NCBI GenBank assembly: GCA_018609925.1
Contig: JAHEOG010000110.1
Location: forward strand, 1-5,325
Length of the DNA stretch: 5,325 nucleotides
Reading direction: 5' to 3'
Source: Gammaproteobacteria bacterium
Lineage (GTDB): Bacteria > Pseudomonadota > Gammaproteobacteria > Thiohalorhabdales > Thiohalorhabdaceae
Of the stretch, positions 1 to 4,869 are shown piece after piece. The notes under the pieces are model-generated. The model did no database searches and was not told the DNA's origin. It was given only the letters and a program-made list of their open reading frames with translations. The stretch's first letter is position 1. The number at the start of each line of letters is the position of its first letter. The translations under genes and the position numbers were made by a program.

Positions 1-36
1 GGCACTCCCCCTTTCAGTCCTTCCGGCCTCCCCCTC

Positions 37-77
37 CGTCATCCCGGACGGTCCGCCAGGACCGATCCGGGATCTCG
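37..77. repeat. Dispersed-type hairpin repeat (unit 1)
   Basis: A near-perfect inverted repeat. ATCCCGGA at 41-48 pairs with TCCGGGAT at 66-73, and CGGTCC at 49-54 pairs with GGACCG at 59-64. The loop is GCCA, with one bulged A at 65. It starts with CGTCATCCCGGA, a layout familiar from intergenic palindromes scattered through many proteobacterial genomes. No T-tract follows, so it is not a standard intrinsic terminator. Its copy number in the host genome cannot be seen here. Confidence 0.6.
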
Positions 78-120
78 CGGAAGGTCCAAGGGCGCGGATC
101 CCCGCCACGTCGCTCAGGGA

Positions 121-159
121 GATTCCGGTTCCTGCTTTCGCAGGAATGACGACCTTGCG
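121..159. repeat. Hairpin repeat (unit 2)
   Basis: TTCCTGC at 129-135 pairs with GCAGGAA at 140-146 around a TTTC loop, followed by the tail GAATGACG. A second GGGAATGACGG follows about 20 bp later (161-171). The pattern resembles the common intergenic repeat with a GGATTCCTGC...GCAGGAATGAC core. It is non-coding in appearance and belongs to the mosaic upstream of the propeller gene. Confidence 0.5.
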
Positions 160-213
160 CGGGAATGACGGCGCTTCCTTTCCGTCATTCAGGCCCTCCC
201 ACCAAAGCGACCC

Positions 214-255
214 CGTCGTTCCGGCCCTCCCGGAGGGAGGAGCCGGAATCTCCCG
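214..255. repeat. Hairpin repeat (unit 3)
   Basis: CGTCGTTCCGGC... runs into an outer stem of TTCCGGC (219-225) with GCCGGAA (242-248). The inner stem is CCCTC (225-229) with GAGGG (233-237), sharing the boundary base 225. It has the same general design as the two upstream hairpins but a different sequence, so 1-255 looks like several repeat families piled together. No gene is supported in 1-365. Confidence 0.5.
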
Positions 256-316
256 GAAAGACCCCGGCCGTTCTCCCACCGACCCGGCTCGGCCACCTGC
301 CTTCGCCCCGGCGGCC

Positions 317-325
317 TGCTATTCT
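317..325 (+). promoter_or_regulatory. Possible extended -10 promoter of the propeller gene
   Basis: TGC followed by TATTCT at 320-325 fits an extended -10 element (TGnTATAAT-like, hexamer 4 of 6). It would give a transcript start near 332 and a leader of about 34 nt before the ATG at 366. No good -35 hexamer lies 16-18 bp upstream. The call is tentative. Confidence 0.25.
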
Positions 326-352
326 GTCCGGGAGACCCTTCTTACCCGGAGC

Positions 353-357
353 GGAGG
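353..357 (+). promoter_or_regulatory. Ribosome binding site deciding the start at 366
   Basis: GGAGG lies 8 nt before the ATG at 366, immediately ahead of a signal-peptide-like N terminus. It supports 366 over the upstream in-frame ATG at 165, whose 67 extra codons would run through the hairpin repeats. Confidence 0.75.
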
Positions 358-365
358 CGGTCCCC

Positions 366-1322
366 ATGCGCCCAACCCAGCTCTTCTTGGCAACCCTGCT
401 CGCCCTGGCGACTGAAACCGCCGGGGCCGAGCGGATCTTCGTCAGCAACGAGACGGCCGGGGCGCTGACCGTCATCGACGCCCGCGACCTGGCCGTCACC
501 GATACCTTCGCCGTGGGCGAGGGCCCCCGGGATATGGGCTTCTCCCCGGACGGCGACTCGCTCTACGTCGCGCTGGGCCCGGAGACCGCCATCGCCGTGG
601 TAGATCCGCGCACCCTGGCGGTCCGGCGCAAGTTTCAGGCAGAAGGGGATCCCGAGGCCTTCGCCGTCCATCCCGACGGCCGGATCTTCCTCTCCCACGA
701 GGACGCGGCCCAGTGCCTCGTCATCGACCCGGCCAGCGGCGAGGTCCGCAACCGCATCCCCGTGGGCCTGGAGCCCGAGGGCGTGACCGTCACCCACGAC
801 GGCCGGCTGGTGCTGGTCACCAGCGAATCGAGCAGCCAGCTCCACCTCATCGACGCCGAGGAGGAGCGCATGGTGGCCGAGCTGGACCTGCCTCCCCGTC
901 CCCGGGAGGCCGCCGTCTCCGCCGACAGCCGCTACGCCTACGTGACCTCGGAGGTGGGCGCCGCCGTCACCCGGGTGGATCTGAAGACCCGGAAGGTCCT
1001 CAAGACCGAGAACTTTTTCGACATCGCCGACGCCAAGCCCAAGGGCGTACTGCTCACCCCCGATGAGGAGACTTTGTTCGTCTCACTGGGCAAGGCCGGC
1101 GAGGTGCTGGCCCTGGACCCGAAGACCCTGGCGATCCGCGAGCGGATGGAAACGGGGGGACGTGTCTGGGGGCTGGGGCTCTCCCACAGCGGCAAGCGCC
1201 TGTTCGCGGCCAGCGCCGAGCCCGCCATCGTCTCGGTCATCCACACCCGGCGCCTGGAACGGATCCGGACCCTCGACGTCGCCCCGGGGCCCTGGGGCGT
1301 GGCGGTGGCGCCGGCCGAATAG
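366..1322 (+). CDS. Exported YVTN-type beta-propeller, PQQ-dependent catabolism-associated family
   Basis: This encodes 318 residues with a probable Sec signal peptide: hydrophobic residues 6-16 and an AGA cleavage site near 19-21. The mature part is a chain of about seven propeller blades of roughly 40 residues. Each has a pattern like VGxxPxxxxxSPDGxxLYV followed by a VID/VVDPxTL strand (for example 50-81, 92-121, 132-163, 174-205, 222-252, 264-293). The first strand (22-41) and the VAPGPWGVAVAP end would close the ring. The 'VGLEPEGV', 'GGRVWGL' and 'GPWGVAV' segments and the total length match my recollection of the family named 'PQQ-dependent catabolism-associated beta-propeller protein', found near PQQ-dependent alcohol dehydrogenase and cytochrome c genes. 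The role is presumably periplasmic and non-enzymatic, but the precise function is not established by the sequence. Generic YVTN/lactonase-like propeller is the fallback. The next gene is convergent. Confidence 0.85.
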   Translation: MRPTQLFLATLLALATETAGAERIFVSNETAGALTVIDARDLAVTDTFAVGEGPRDMGFSPDGDSLYVALGPETAIAVVDPRTLAVRRKFQAEGDPEAFAVHPDGRIFLSHEDAAQCLVIDPASGEVRNRIPVGLEPEGVTVTHDGRLVLVTSESSSQLHLIDAEEERMVAELDLPPRPREAAVSADSRYAYVTSEVGAAVTRVDLKTRKVLKTENFFDIADAKPKGVLLTPDEETLFVSLGKAGEVLALDPKTLAIRERMETGGRVWGLGLSHSGKRLFAASAEPAIVSVIHTRRLERIRTLDVAPGPWGVAVAPAE

Positions 1323-1365
1323 GCAGTAGGCAGGGGGAAGGCAGCAACCGGCAGGAGGCAACGTG
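1322..1365 (+). repeat. Degenerate GGCAG/GGCAA short repeats after the stop codon
   Basis: GGCAG occurs at 1322, 1332, 1342 and 1352 (by its G/C frame), with a GGCAAC close by at 1358. The spacing is about 10 bp and A/G-rich linkers separate the copies. It directly follows the TAG stop at 1320-1322. No terminator structure is visible. This is a small degenerate tandem repeat of unknown meaning. Confidence 0.35.
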
Positions 1366-1381
1366 GGGGGCGGCCCTTCCT

Positions 1382-1479
1382 CGTCATCGCGAGCCGAAGC
1401 CGCGAGGAACCGAAGCGGTCTCCAGGAGCGGGGTACAACCGGGAGATCGCTTCGCCCTCTCCGAGGGCTCGCGACGACG
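1382..1479. repeat. Diverged copy of the intergenic palindrome
   Basis: The left arm CGTCATCGCGAG (1382-1393) is mirrored by CTCGCGACGACG (1468-1479). Inside are GAAGCGGTCTCC and its partner GGGAGATCGCTTC. This is the same arm-and-core design as the well-conserved 128-bp repeats further right, but the sequence has diverged. Together with those copies it fills most of the gap between the propeller gene and the nuclease gene. Confidence 0.6.
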
Positions 1480-1495
1480 GTGCCAAGCACCGTCG
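1475..1495. repeat. Perfect 9-bp hairpin
   Basis: CGACGGTGC (1475-1483) and GCACCGTCG (1487-1495) form a perfect 9-bp stem around a CAA loop. It abuts the left edge of the first 128-bp repeat at 1496. No U-tract follows on either strand, so a Rho-independent terminator is not supported. It could still stall or protect the ends of the convergent transcripts. Confidence 0.65.
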
Positions 1496-1623
1496 GATTG
1501 CTTCGGATTCTAGCGTATCCTCGCAACGACGAGGGCCGTCACCGCGAGCGGGAGCGAAGCGGTCTCCCGGAAGGGGGCCCTTAAGGGGGATTGCTTCGTC
1601 GCCTAACGGCTCCTCGCAATGAC
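1496..1623 (+). repeat. 128-bp direct repeat, copy A
   Basis: This matches 1972-2099 base for base over 128 positions with 5 substitutions and no gaps. From about 1537 it is an imperfect palindrome: the arm GTCACCGCGAG at the left answers CTCGCAATGAC at the right. GAAGCGGTCTCC and GATTGCTTC form the inner arms, with CCCTTAAGGG (1578-1587) at the centre. It ends 42 bp beyond the nuclease gene's stop codon. Confidence 0.9.
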
Positions 1624-1665
1624 CTTACCCCTCACCACCAGGAGTGAGACGACGAGCCGGTTTCT

Positions 1666-1953
1666 CTAGATCTCTTCCGCAAGGTCCCGCCACTCCGGGT
1701 TCCAGGATTCCACCAGGCGCACCTTCCGGAGCCGCGAGCCGCCCTTGATCTGCTTCTCCCGGGCGATGGCTTCTCCAGGGGATTCGAAGGCCTCGAAGTA
1801 GACCAGCTTGACCAGGTTGTACCGGGCGGTGAACCCCGGAACCGCTTTGGCTCGGTGCTCCTCGACCCGCCGCACCAGGTCACCGGTCACCCCGGTGTAC
1901 AGGACAGTATTCCTGGCATTGGTGAGGATGTAGACGCAGTAGCGCTTTCCCAT
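1666..1953 (-). CDS. Small GIY-YIG domain endonuclease
   Basis: This 95-residue protein is a single GIY-YIG nuclease domain of the short stand-alone type (YhbQ/UPF0213-like). Visible hallmarks are the first strand CVYIL (6-10), the YTG of the 'YIG' motif (19-21) and an arginine pair in DLVRRV with R29 in the catalytic position. AREKQIKG carries the metal-binding E66, and NPEW carries N85. All family key residues appear present, so it is probably active. No extra DNA-binding domain is fused. The ATG at 1953 follows a purine-rich AAAGGGGGA. The gene is bracketed by two 128-bp direct repeats, ending 18 bp upstream of its start and beginning 42 bp past its stop. It converges with the propeller gene. 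It may act in DNA repair or processing, or may help the surrounding repeats to spread; the sequence does not decide between these. Confidence 0.85.
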   Translation of the reverse strand: MGKRYCVYILTNARNTVLYTGVTGDLVRRVEEHRAKAVPGFTARYNLVKLVYFEAFESPGEAIAREKQIKGGSRLRKVRLVESWNPEWRDLAEEI

Positions 1954-1971
1954 TGGTCCCCCTTTTTCGGA

Positions 1972-2099
1972 GATTGCTTCGGATTCTAGCGAATCCTCGC
2001 AATGACGAGGGCCGTCACCGCGAGCGGCAGCGAAGCGGTCTCCCGGAAGGGGACCCTTAAAGGGGATTGCTTCGTCGCCTAACGGCTCCTCGCAATGAC
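1972..2099 (+). repeat. 128-bp direct repeat, copy B
   Basis: This is the second, same-orientation copy of the repeat at 1496-1623, with five substitutions (at 1992, 2003, 2028, 2055 and 2064 by alignment). It sits immediately upstream of the nuclease start codon, so the nuclease promoter must lie in or beyond it. Copy A to copy B has a period of 476 bp, containing one repeat and the nuclease gene. Confidence 0.9.
1983..1988 (-). promoter_or_regulatory. Possible -10 element inside the repeat for the nuclease gene
   Basis: On the minus strand this reads TAGAAT, 5 of 6 to TATAAT, with its edge 29 bp before the ATG at 1953. A transcript start near 1976 would leave a leader of about 22 nt holding the Shine-Dalgarno. 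No matching -35 hexamer is visible at 16-18 bp. The same TAGAAT is present in copy A. Confidence 0.25.
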
Positions 2100-2106
2100 G
2101 CCCCCT

Positions 2107-2127
2107 GAAACCGCTCCGCTGCCGCTC
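2107..2127 (-). repeat. Inverted half unit of the palindrome family
   Basis: The reverse complement of 2107-2127 matches a 21-nt segment of copy B (from GAGCGGCAGCG to GCGGTTTC/GCGGTCTC) with two mismatches. It lies inverted just outside copy B and 29 bp before the IS target duplication. It may be a decayed fragment or an independent insertion of the same repeat family. Confidence 0.55.
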
Positions 2128-2155
2128 CCCGTATAACCAGGGGAAAGGGGGCAGG

Positions 2156-2160
2156 ACGAA
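2156..2160 (+). repeat. Target site duplication, left copy (ACGAA)
   Basis: ACGAA immediately precedes the TGC end of the IS and is repeated immediately after the CA end at 4846-4850. Five bp is within the range known for IS21-family elements. Confidence 0.85.
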
Positions 2161-2231
2161 TGCACATTCTGTCCACCGTGACCGACTGTTCTGTTTCCAG
2201 CGTGACCGATCATTCTGGGGAACCGTGACCG
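2161..2231 (+). repeat. IS left end: three iterated transposase-site-like units
   Basis: The core ACCGTGACCG occurs at 2175-2184, as AGCGTGACCG at 2199-2208, and at 2222-2231. The starts are 24 and 23 bp apart, and each unit is preceded by TTCTG or ATTCTG. Multiple terminal repeats are a known property of IS21-family ends and are where IstA is expected to bind. Confidence 0.85.
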
Positions 2232-2264
2232 GTAACCCGGTGGCGGTTGCGCGGGCTGGTTTCG

Positions 2265-3014
2265 TTACTCCTGTCGGTCACGGTTGGCCATTTGCTGGCG
2301 GCGCATGGATTCGCCGGTCAATTGTATCTTGTGGGCGTTGTGGACGAGGCGGTCGAGGATGGCGTCGGCCAGGCTGGCCTCGCCGAGGTGCGCGTGCCAG
2401 TGCTCGATGGGCAGCTGGGCGGACACCAGGGTGGCCTTGTGGCCGTGGCGGTCTTCGAGGACTTCCAGCAGGTCCTGGCGCTGTTGGGGATCGGGGGCCT
2501 GCAGGCCCCAGTCGTCGAGGATGAGCAACTCGGTCTTGGCGAGCTTGCGCAACAGCTTGGGGTAGCTGCCGTCGCCGCGGGCCAGGCGCAGGTCCTCGTA
2601 GAGCCGGGGCAGGCGGTAATAGCGCACGGACAGCCCCTGGCGGCACGCCTGATGGCCCAGGGCGCAGGCGAGGAAGGTCTTGCCGGTGCCGGTGGGGCCG
2701 GTAAGGCACAGGTTCTGGTGGTAGTGGATCCAATGCCCTGCGGCGAGTTCCCGCATCTGGTCGCGGTGCAGGCCTCGCGGATGGCTGTAGTCGATGTCCT
2801 CGGGACTGGCCTGGATCCGCAGCTTGGCCTCCCGCAGCAGGCGCTGGTAGCGGCGGTTCTCCCGGGCGAGGGCCTCGGCGTCCGCGAGCAGGCCGAGGCG
2901 CTCCTCGAAGGACAGGCCCTGGGCATCGGGCTGGTGGGCCTGCTGCTCCAGGGCCTCGGCCATGCCCGTGAGCCGCAGGGCCCGGAGCTTGTCGCGGGTG
3001 GGTTGATCCAGCAT
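2265..3014 (-). CDS. istB: IS21-family helper ATPase IstB
   Basis: This 249-residue AAA+ protein is the target-selection and transposition helper of IS21 elements, related in role to DnaC-like ATPases and MuB/TnsC. An N-terminal helical segment (1-70) holds the usual IstB start LRALRLTGMAEAL. Next come Walker A GPTGTGKT (106-113), Walker B LLILDDWG (163-170, acidic pair 167-168), a sensor-type VSAQ (197-200) and the conserved DAILDRLVHNAHKIQLTGESMR end with its arginines (218-239). Length and motifs are those of an intact protein. The ATG at 3014 is chosen because AAGGAGG lies 4 nt upstream and the protein begins as IstB proteins do; the same frame is open further upstream inside istA only by chance. 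It starts 23 nt after the istA stop and is presumably co-transcribed. Its last codons contain a copy of the IS end-repeat core. Confidence 0.95.
   Translation of the reverse strand: MLDQPTRDKLRALRLTGMAEALEQQAHQPDAQGLSFEERLGLLADAEALARENRRYQRLLREAKLRIQASPEDIDYSHPRGLHRDQMRELAAGHWIHYHQNLCLTGPTGTGKTFLACALGHQACRQGLSVRYYRLPRLYEDLRLARGDGSYPKLLRKLAKTELLILDDWGLQAPDPQQRQDLLEVLEDRHGHKATLVSAQLPIEHWHAHLGEASLADAILDRLVHNAHKIQLTGESMRRQQMANRDRQE
2274..2285 (-). repeat. Transposase-site-like unit embedded in the 3' end of istB
   Basis: On the minus strand this reads AACCGTGACCGA, identical in the core to the end-repeat units. It encodes Asn-Arg-Asp-Arg near the IstB C terminus. Its orientation is opposite to the three left-end units and its core starts 53 bp after the last of them. 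Whether IstA binds it is unknown. Confidence 0.6.
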
Positions 3015-3018
3015 TTGG

Positions 3019-3025
3019 CCTCCTT
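3019..3025 (-). promoter_or_regulatory. Strong Shine-Dalgarno of istB
   Basis: AAGGAGG on the minus strand, 4 nt before the ATG at 3014 and within the 23-nt istA-istB gap. It fixes the istB start and suggests istB is translated efficiently on its own rather than only by coupling to istA. Confidence 0.85.
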
Positions 3026-3037
3026 GGTTAGTCGGCC

Positions 3038-4597
3038 TCAGGTTTCCTCCGCGGCGTAGTAGGCGGCGCCGCGGATGTTGGCGTGGTGGGGGGTTTCCGT
3101 TTCCTCGGCCGCAGGGTCGGCGGGGCCGTCTTCCAAGCCGTTTTCGAGCATCGAGCGGATGCGCGGGTAGGCCGTTGTGCCCAGGTCGAGCGCCTGATTG
3201 CAGGCCGCCTCCAGGCGCTCGGCTCCGAAGCGGCGGGCCAGCTCCCGCAGCCCCAGACAGGCGCGGTAGCCGTGCTCCGGATGGGGACGGTCGGTCAGCT
3301 GGCGGTCCACCACTTGGCCGACGGCGGGGCCGATGCCGGCGGCCCAGTCCCGGAAGTGCCGCGGCTGCCACTCGTTGTGGCGGCGGTGGGCCTCGGGCAT
3401 ATGCGCGGGATCGGTGGTGAAGCCCCCGGACCGCTGGCTGCGCGGATGGCTGGCGACCCGGTTGCCGCGATGGAACAGCTCCACGGTGCGGGCCCCGATA
3501 CGGGCATCGAGGTGCTCGCCCACCAGCCGGTGGGGCACCGAGTAGCCGTGACGGGCGATCTGCACGTGGTAGTCGATGCCCACCTTGACGCGCTTCCACT
3601 CGCCGTAGGTGTAGGGCTGCTCGGGCAGGGGTCCCAGGGCCGGGTAATCCAGGGCCTCGAACAGCTGGCGCCGACTGCCGACGCGCTTGGCGAAGGGCCG
3701 ATCATTGAGGTCGGTGAGCAGCTCGCCGATGGCGGCGTTGACCGCGGCGAGGCTGAAGAACTGGCTATAGCGCAGCCGCGCCAGGATCCAGCGCTCCACC
3801 AGCTGCACGCCGGTCTCTGCTTTGGCCTTGTCCCGCGGCTTGCGCGGCCGGGCGGGCAGCACGGCGGTGCCGTAGTGGGTGGCTAGCTCCACGTAGCTGG
3901 GATTGATCTCGGGCTCATAGCGGTTGGCGCGGCGTACCGCCGCGGCCAGGTTGTCCGGCACCAGCAGCGCCGGGACGCCGCCGAGGAAGGCGAAGGCCCG
4001 CGTATGGGCCGCCAGCCAGTCGGCCTGGCCCTGGGTCCAGGTGGCTTGGGCGTAGGTATAGTTGGAGGCCCCGAGCACGGCCACAAAGACCTGGGCCTGC
4101 TGCTCCTCGCCGGTCGCCGAATCGATGATCGGGATCGTGGGCCCGCAGTAGTCCAGGAAGAGCTTCTCGCCCGCGGTATGGGTCTGGCGCAGGCGCCGAG
4201 GCTGGCGCTCGCGCCAGGCCCGGTAATGGGCGCAGAACTGGGGATAGCTGTAGGCCGCCTCGCCCTGGGCGGCGGCGTATTCCTGCCACAGCAGCAGCAG
4301 GGTCACGCCCTTGCGCTTCAGCTCGGTATGGAGGGTTTCAAAATCCGGCAAGGCGAAGGTCGGCTTCGGCCCACCCCGGCGCCCGCCCTGAAGGCGGCGC
4401 TCCAGCTCGGCGTCGTCCCAATCGGCCGGAAGGGGCCAGCTCAGCCCAAGCTCTCGGGCACGGCGGGCGTATTTGGCGACGGCGCCCTTGGATACCCGGC
4501 AGGCCCGGGCCACCTGCTCGTGGCTCAGGCCGGCCTCGAACTTCAAACGCAAGATCTCGCGGGCTTGGCGCATGGATAACCTCTTGCCCTCGGCCAT
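3038..4597 (-). CDS. istA: IS21-family DDE transposase IstA
   Basis: From the preferred start this is 519 residues. It catalyses cutting and joining of the IS ends together with IstB. The N-terminal helix-turn-helix region (about 9-50: MRQAREILRLK...SHEQVARACRVSKGAVAKYARRA) should bind the end repeats. The integrase-like catalytic core follows with D149 in FLDYCG, D215 in VPDN and E261 in RDKAKAE, giving a complete DDE triad. A Mu-transposase-like C-terminal barrel spans about 330-390. The tail HHANIRGAAYY is a motif I associate with IstA proteins. The ATG at 4597 is preferred because GGAGGGG lies 3 nt upstream (GGAGG core, 5 nt). In-frame ATGs at 4630, 4609 and 4573 are alternatives; 4630 has no good ribosome binding site. 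It leads the istAB operon. Confidence 0.94.
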   Translation of the reverse strand: MAEGKRLSMRQAREILRLKFEAGLSHEQVARACRVSKGAVAKYARRARELGLSWPLPADWDDAELERRLQGGRRGGPKPTFALPDFETLHTELKRKGVTLLLLWQEYAAAQGEAAYSYPQFCAHYRAWRERQPRRLRQTHTAGEKLFLDYCGPTIPIIDSATGEEQQAQVFVAVLGASNYTYAQATWTQGQADWLAAHTRAFAFLGGVPALLVPDNLAAAVRRANRYEPEINPSYVELATHYGTAVLPARPRKPRDKAKAETGVQLVERWILARLRYSQFFSLAAVNAAIGELLTDLNDRPFAKRVGSRRQLFEALDYPALGPLPEQPYTYGEWKRVKVGIDYHVQIARHGYSVPHRLVGEHLDARIGARTVELFHRGNRVASHPRSQRSGGFTTDPAHMPEAHRRHNEWQPRHFRDWAAGIGPAVGQVVDRQLTDRPHPEHGYRACLGLRELARRFGAERLEAACNQALDLGTTAYPRIRSMLENGLEDGPADPAAEETETPHHANIRGAAYYAAEET

Positions 4598-4600
4598 CGG

Positions 4601-4607
4601 CCCCTCC
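4601..4607 (-). promoter_or_regulatory. Ribosome binding site supporting the istA start at 4597
   Basis: GGAGGGG on the minus strand with the GGAGG core 5 nt from the ATG at 4597. It favours this start over the in-frame ATG at 4630. Confidence 0.65.
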
Positions 4608-4670
4608 ATTCCCTGAGAAAAGGGGCCCATGGTCCGTGTTGGGGTTATCCCGCGCCACCGCCGGGGTTAT

Positions 4671-4704
4671 GGCACCGTGACCGCGGATTCTGGAACCATG
4701 ACCG
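4671..4704 (+). repeat. Pair of reversed end-repeat units upstream of istA
   Basis: ACCGTGACCG at 4674-4683 and ACCATGACCG at 4695-4704 are separated by 21 bp start to start, with GATTCTGGA between them. They point opposite to the five right-end units and lie 67-107 bp upstream of the istA start, where its promoter should be. They could be additional IstA sites, possibly an autoregulatory operator; that role is inference. Confidence 0.6.
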
Positions 4705-4727
4705 GTGTTATGGCGACAGGCCGGAAT

Positions 4728-4845
4728 CGGTCACGGTGGCAACAGAATGATCGGTCACCGTTGGTCAAAACCATCGGTCACGGTTGAACAGAATCGCTGG
4801 TCACGGTGGGCCAGAATAACCGGTCACGGTGGAGCATAATCCGCA
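4728..4845 (-). repeat. IS right end: five iterated transposase-site-like units
   Basis: On the plus strand the reversed core CGGTCACGGT occurs at 4728-4737, 4752-4761 (CGGTCACCGT), 4775-4784, 4798-4807 (TGGTCACGGT) and 4821-4830. Start-to-start spacing is 24, 23, 23 and 23 bp. CAGAAT or a variant lies between most units. The element ends in CA at 4845. The right end carries more copies than the left (five against three). Confidence 0.85.
4835..4840 (+). promoter_or_regulatory. Possible outward -10 element in the IS terminus
   Basis: CATAAT is 5 of 6 to TATAAT, lies 5 bp inside the IS end and faces the gene at 4870. A start near 4847 would leave a 23-nt leader containing the GGAG ribosome binding site. 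No clear -35 hexamer is visible in the GC-rich repeat upstream. Confidence 0.25.
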
Positions 4846-4850
4846 ACGAA
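4846..4850 (+). repeat. Target site duplication, right copy (ACGAA)
   Basis: ACGAA directly follows the terminal CA of the IS and matches the five bases directly before its other end (2156-2160). Confidence 0.85.
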
Positions 4851-4869
4851 TCCAGCATCGGAGCGAGTC

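Larger units (their letters stand above)
2161..4845 (-). mobile_element. Complete IS21-family insertion sequence
   Basis: The element is 2,685 bp and carries istA then istB on the minus strand. Its outer ends both begin TGC when read inward: TGCACATTCTG at the left and TGCGGATTATG at the right. Both then run into TCCACCGTGACCG, so the terminal inverted repeat is about 24-25 bp with one indel. A perfect 5-bp duplication ACGAA flanks it. Both genes are full length and keep their catalytic motifs, so the element looks recent and potentially active. It is slightly longer than a typical IS21 member, partly because the right non-coding end is about 250 bp. It separates the GIY-YIG/repeat cluster from the secreted-protein gene. 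Confidence 0.93.

Noticed and set aside
165..365. N-terminal extension of the propeller gene from an in-frame ATG at 165
   Set aside because: The 67 extra residues translate hairpin repeats, and would bury the signal peptide. The ATG at 366 has a GGAGG at good spacing and gives the normal family length.
1475..1495. Rho-independent terminator for the propeller gene
   Set aside because: The stem is strong, but no T-tract follows on either strand.
3015..3599. Upstream extension of the istB frame into istA
   Set aside because: The frame stays open by chance in GC-rich DNA antisense-free overlap with istA. The translated stretch is Arg/Pro/Gly-rich with no domain, and istB has its own strong ribosome binding site at 3019-3025.
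2247..4579. Long plus-strand open frames opposite istA and istB (2247-3059, 3083-3886, 4004-4579)
   Set aside because: They are mirror images of strongly coding minus-strand genes in GC-rich DNA. They show no recognisable motifs and have no convincing ribosome binding sites.
4598..4630. Longer istA starting at 4630
   Set aside because: No purine-rich site precedes 4630. The extra 11 residues (MGPFSQGMEGP) are not IstA-like, and GGAGGGG precedes the ATG at 4597.
4728..4830. CRISPR-like array at the IS right end
   Set aside because: Spacing is regular, but the conserved core is only about 10 bp and the intervening bases are also similar between units. The location at a defined IS end explains it as transposase binding sites.
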